This document shows, piece after piece, positions 63,689 to 64,000 of a stretch of DNA of 64,000 bases (position 1 is its first letter; every line of letters begins with the position of its first letter). The translations under genes were made by a program, and so were the position numbers. Under the pieces are notes generated by a model. That model did not search any database and had not been told where the DNA came from. It was given only the letters and a program-made list of their open reading frames with translations. This stretch comes from Flavobacterium indicum GPTSA100-9 = DSM 17447 (GTDB lineage: Bacteria; Bacteroidota; Bacteroidia; Flavobacteriales; Flavobacteriaceae). The stretch spans positions 2,356,001 through 2,420,000 of the forward strand of contig NC_017025.1 in the NCBI RefSeq assembly GCF_000455605.1, written 5' to 3'.

Positions 63689-64000
63689 TTAATGTGTTTC
63701 TTGAGTACGGTATTGACAACATCCGTGAATAGCCCCGTATTGCTCATCCGTTGCCTTCACTCCTGCTGTGTCATGTCCAACTTTAGCTATCGCTTTTTGT
63801 ACATCTAAAACAGAACACTTTGATTCATCTATGATTAAATGAATATCTTGATGATCTGCATTCCAAATTGCTGATTTTACTCCTTTAACAGAATAAGCGG
63901 CTTTTTCAATACGTTTTTTACACATATCACAATTTCCATTGACTTCAAACTCAACTTTTTTGTTCTTGTTTGGCTTTTGCTGAGTAACTTGAACTTCATC
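63689..64000 (-). CDS. Heavy-metal-associated (HMA) domain protein (5' end missing)
   Basis: The frame is open to the window edge, so at least 103 residues are visible and the N-terminus is outside. The HMA fold has the metal-binding motif GNCDMCKKRIE (two Cys, like CxxC), a VKGVKSAIWNADHQDIHLI strand and ALKKVGHDT-like helix (here AIAKVGHDTAG). The end of the protein has Cys-Cys (HGCCQY), which could also bind metal. It may be a copper chaperone or a sensor for a metal ATPase encoded outside the window. Confidence 0.85.
   Translation of the reverse strand, partial: DEVQVTQQKPNKNKKVEFEVNGNCDMCKKRIEKAAYSVKGVKSAIWNADHQDIHLIIDESKCSVLDVQKAIAKVGHDTAGVKATDEQYGAIHGCCQYRTQETH

Overview
The window is an AT-rich chromosomal segment of a gliding bacterium of the Flavobacteriia (Bacteroidota), most likely Flavobacterium or a close relative. 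The evidence is a complete gldK-gldL-gldM-gldN cluster, a secreted protein with a type IX secretion (T9SS) type B sorting domain, GSCFA, DUF983 and DUF4230 genes, promoters of the Bacteroidota form TAnnTTTG, and the order miaB / sigma-54 regulator / lptE / secG / groES / groEL. No phage, transposase or CRISPR array was seen.

Layout. 1-3412: most of a large secreted protein with seven propeller-type repeats, eight Ig-like repeats and a T9SS signal. 3482-8077: two paralogous TPR sensor kinases, one response regulator and a small membrane protein. 8148-12613: DUF4230 protein, a PQQ-type repeat protein with two small exported partners, and a GSCFA protein. 12659-28557: housekeeping and envelope genes (ABC exporter, RidA, alaS, M23 peptidase, MerR regulator, LemA/TPM operon, outer-membrane barrel protein, der, era). 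28615-37260: a signalling island with two copies of the set small lipoprotein + lipoprotein-type TPR sensor kinase + atypical response regulator, plus a LytTR regulator, a Cas2/VapD-like protein and a decayed stretch. 37369-42104: small accessory genes, including an HsdR-N-like nuclease and a J/KTSC fusion. 42195-43111: two initiator tRNA genes followed by a tandem 352-bp unit carrying a GIY-YIG protein and a piece of the tRNA. 43208-49737: groEL/groES, then secG / lptE / sigma-54 regulator / miaB. 49835-53642: a structured RNA, topA and an arginase-like protein. 53776-58362: gliding and T9SS motor genes. 58524-64000: FAD oxidoreductase, DUF983, ABC-F ATPase, acetyltransferase-like protein, DUF1761 and a truncated heavy-metal-binding protein.

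How the parts work together. Three copies of the palindrome AATACG-N8-CGTATT lie about 60-70 bp before the start codons of the secreted protein, the kinase operon and the PQQ-repeat operon. I infer a local regulon of the LuxR-type regulator encoded at 3482-4129. A different palindrome, TTTACGG-N4-CCGTAAA (first copy one base pair shorter), sits exactly 29.5 bp before the -7 box of two accessory genes, a typical activator position. The two lipoprotein/kinase/regulator sets are the best candidate for an undescribed system: a small exported lipoprotein may be the ligand or partner of the periplasmic TPR sensor encoded next to it. Two intergenic RNAs, before the M23 peptidase and before topA, share a fold supported by three compensatory base-pair changes. 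All functional statements rest on motif recognition by eye; no database search was run.
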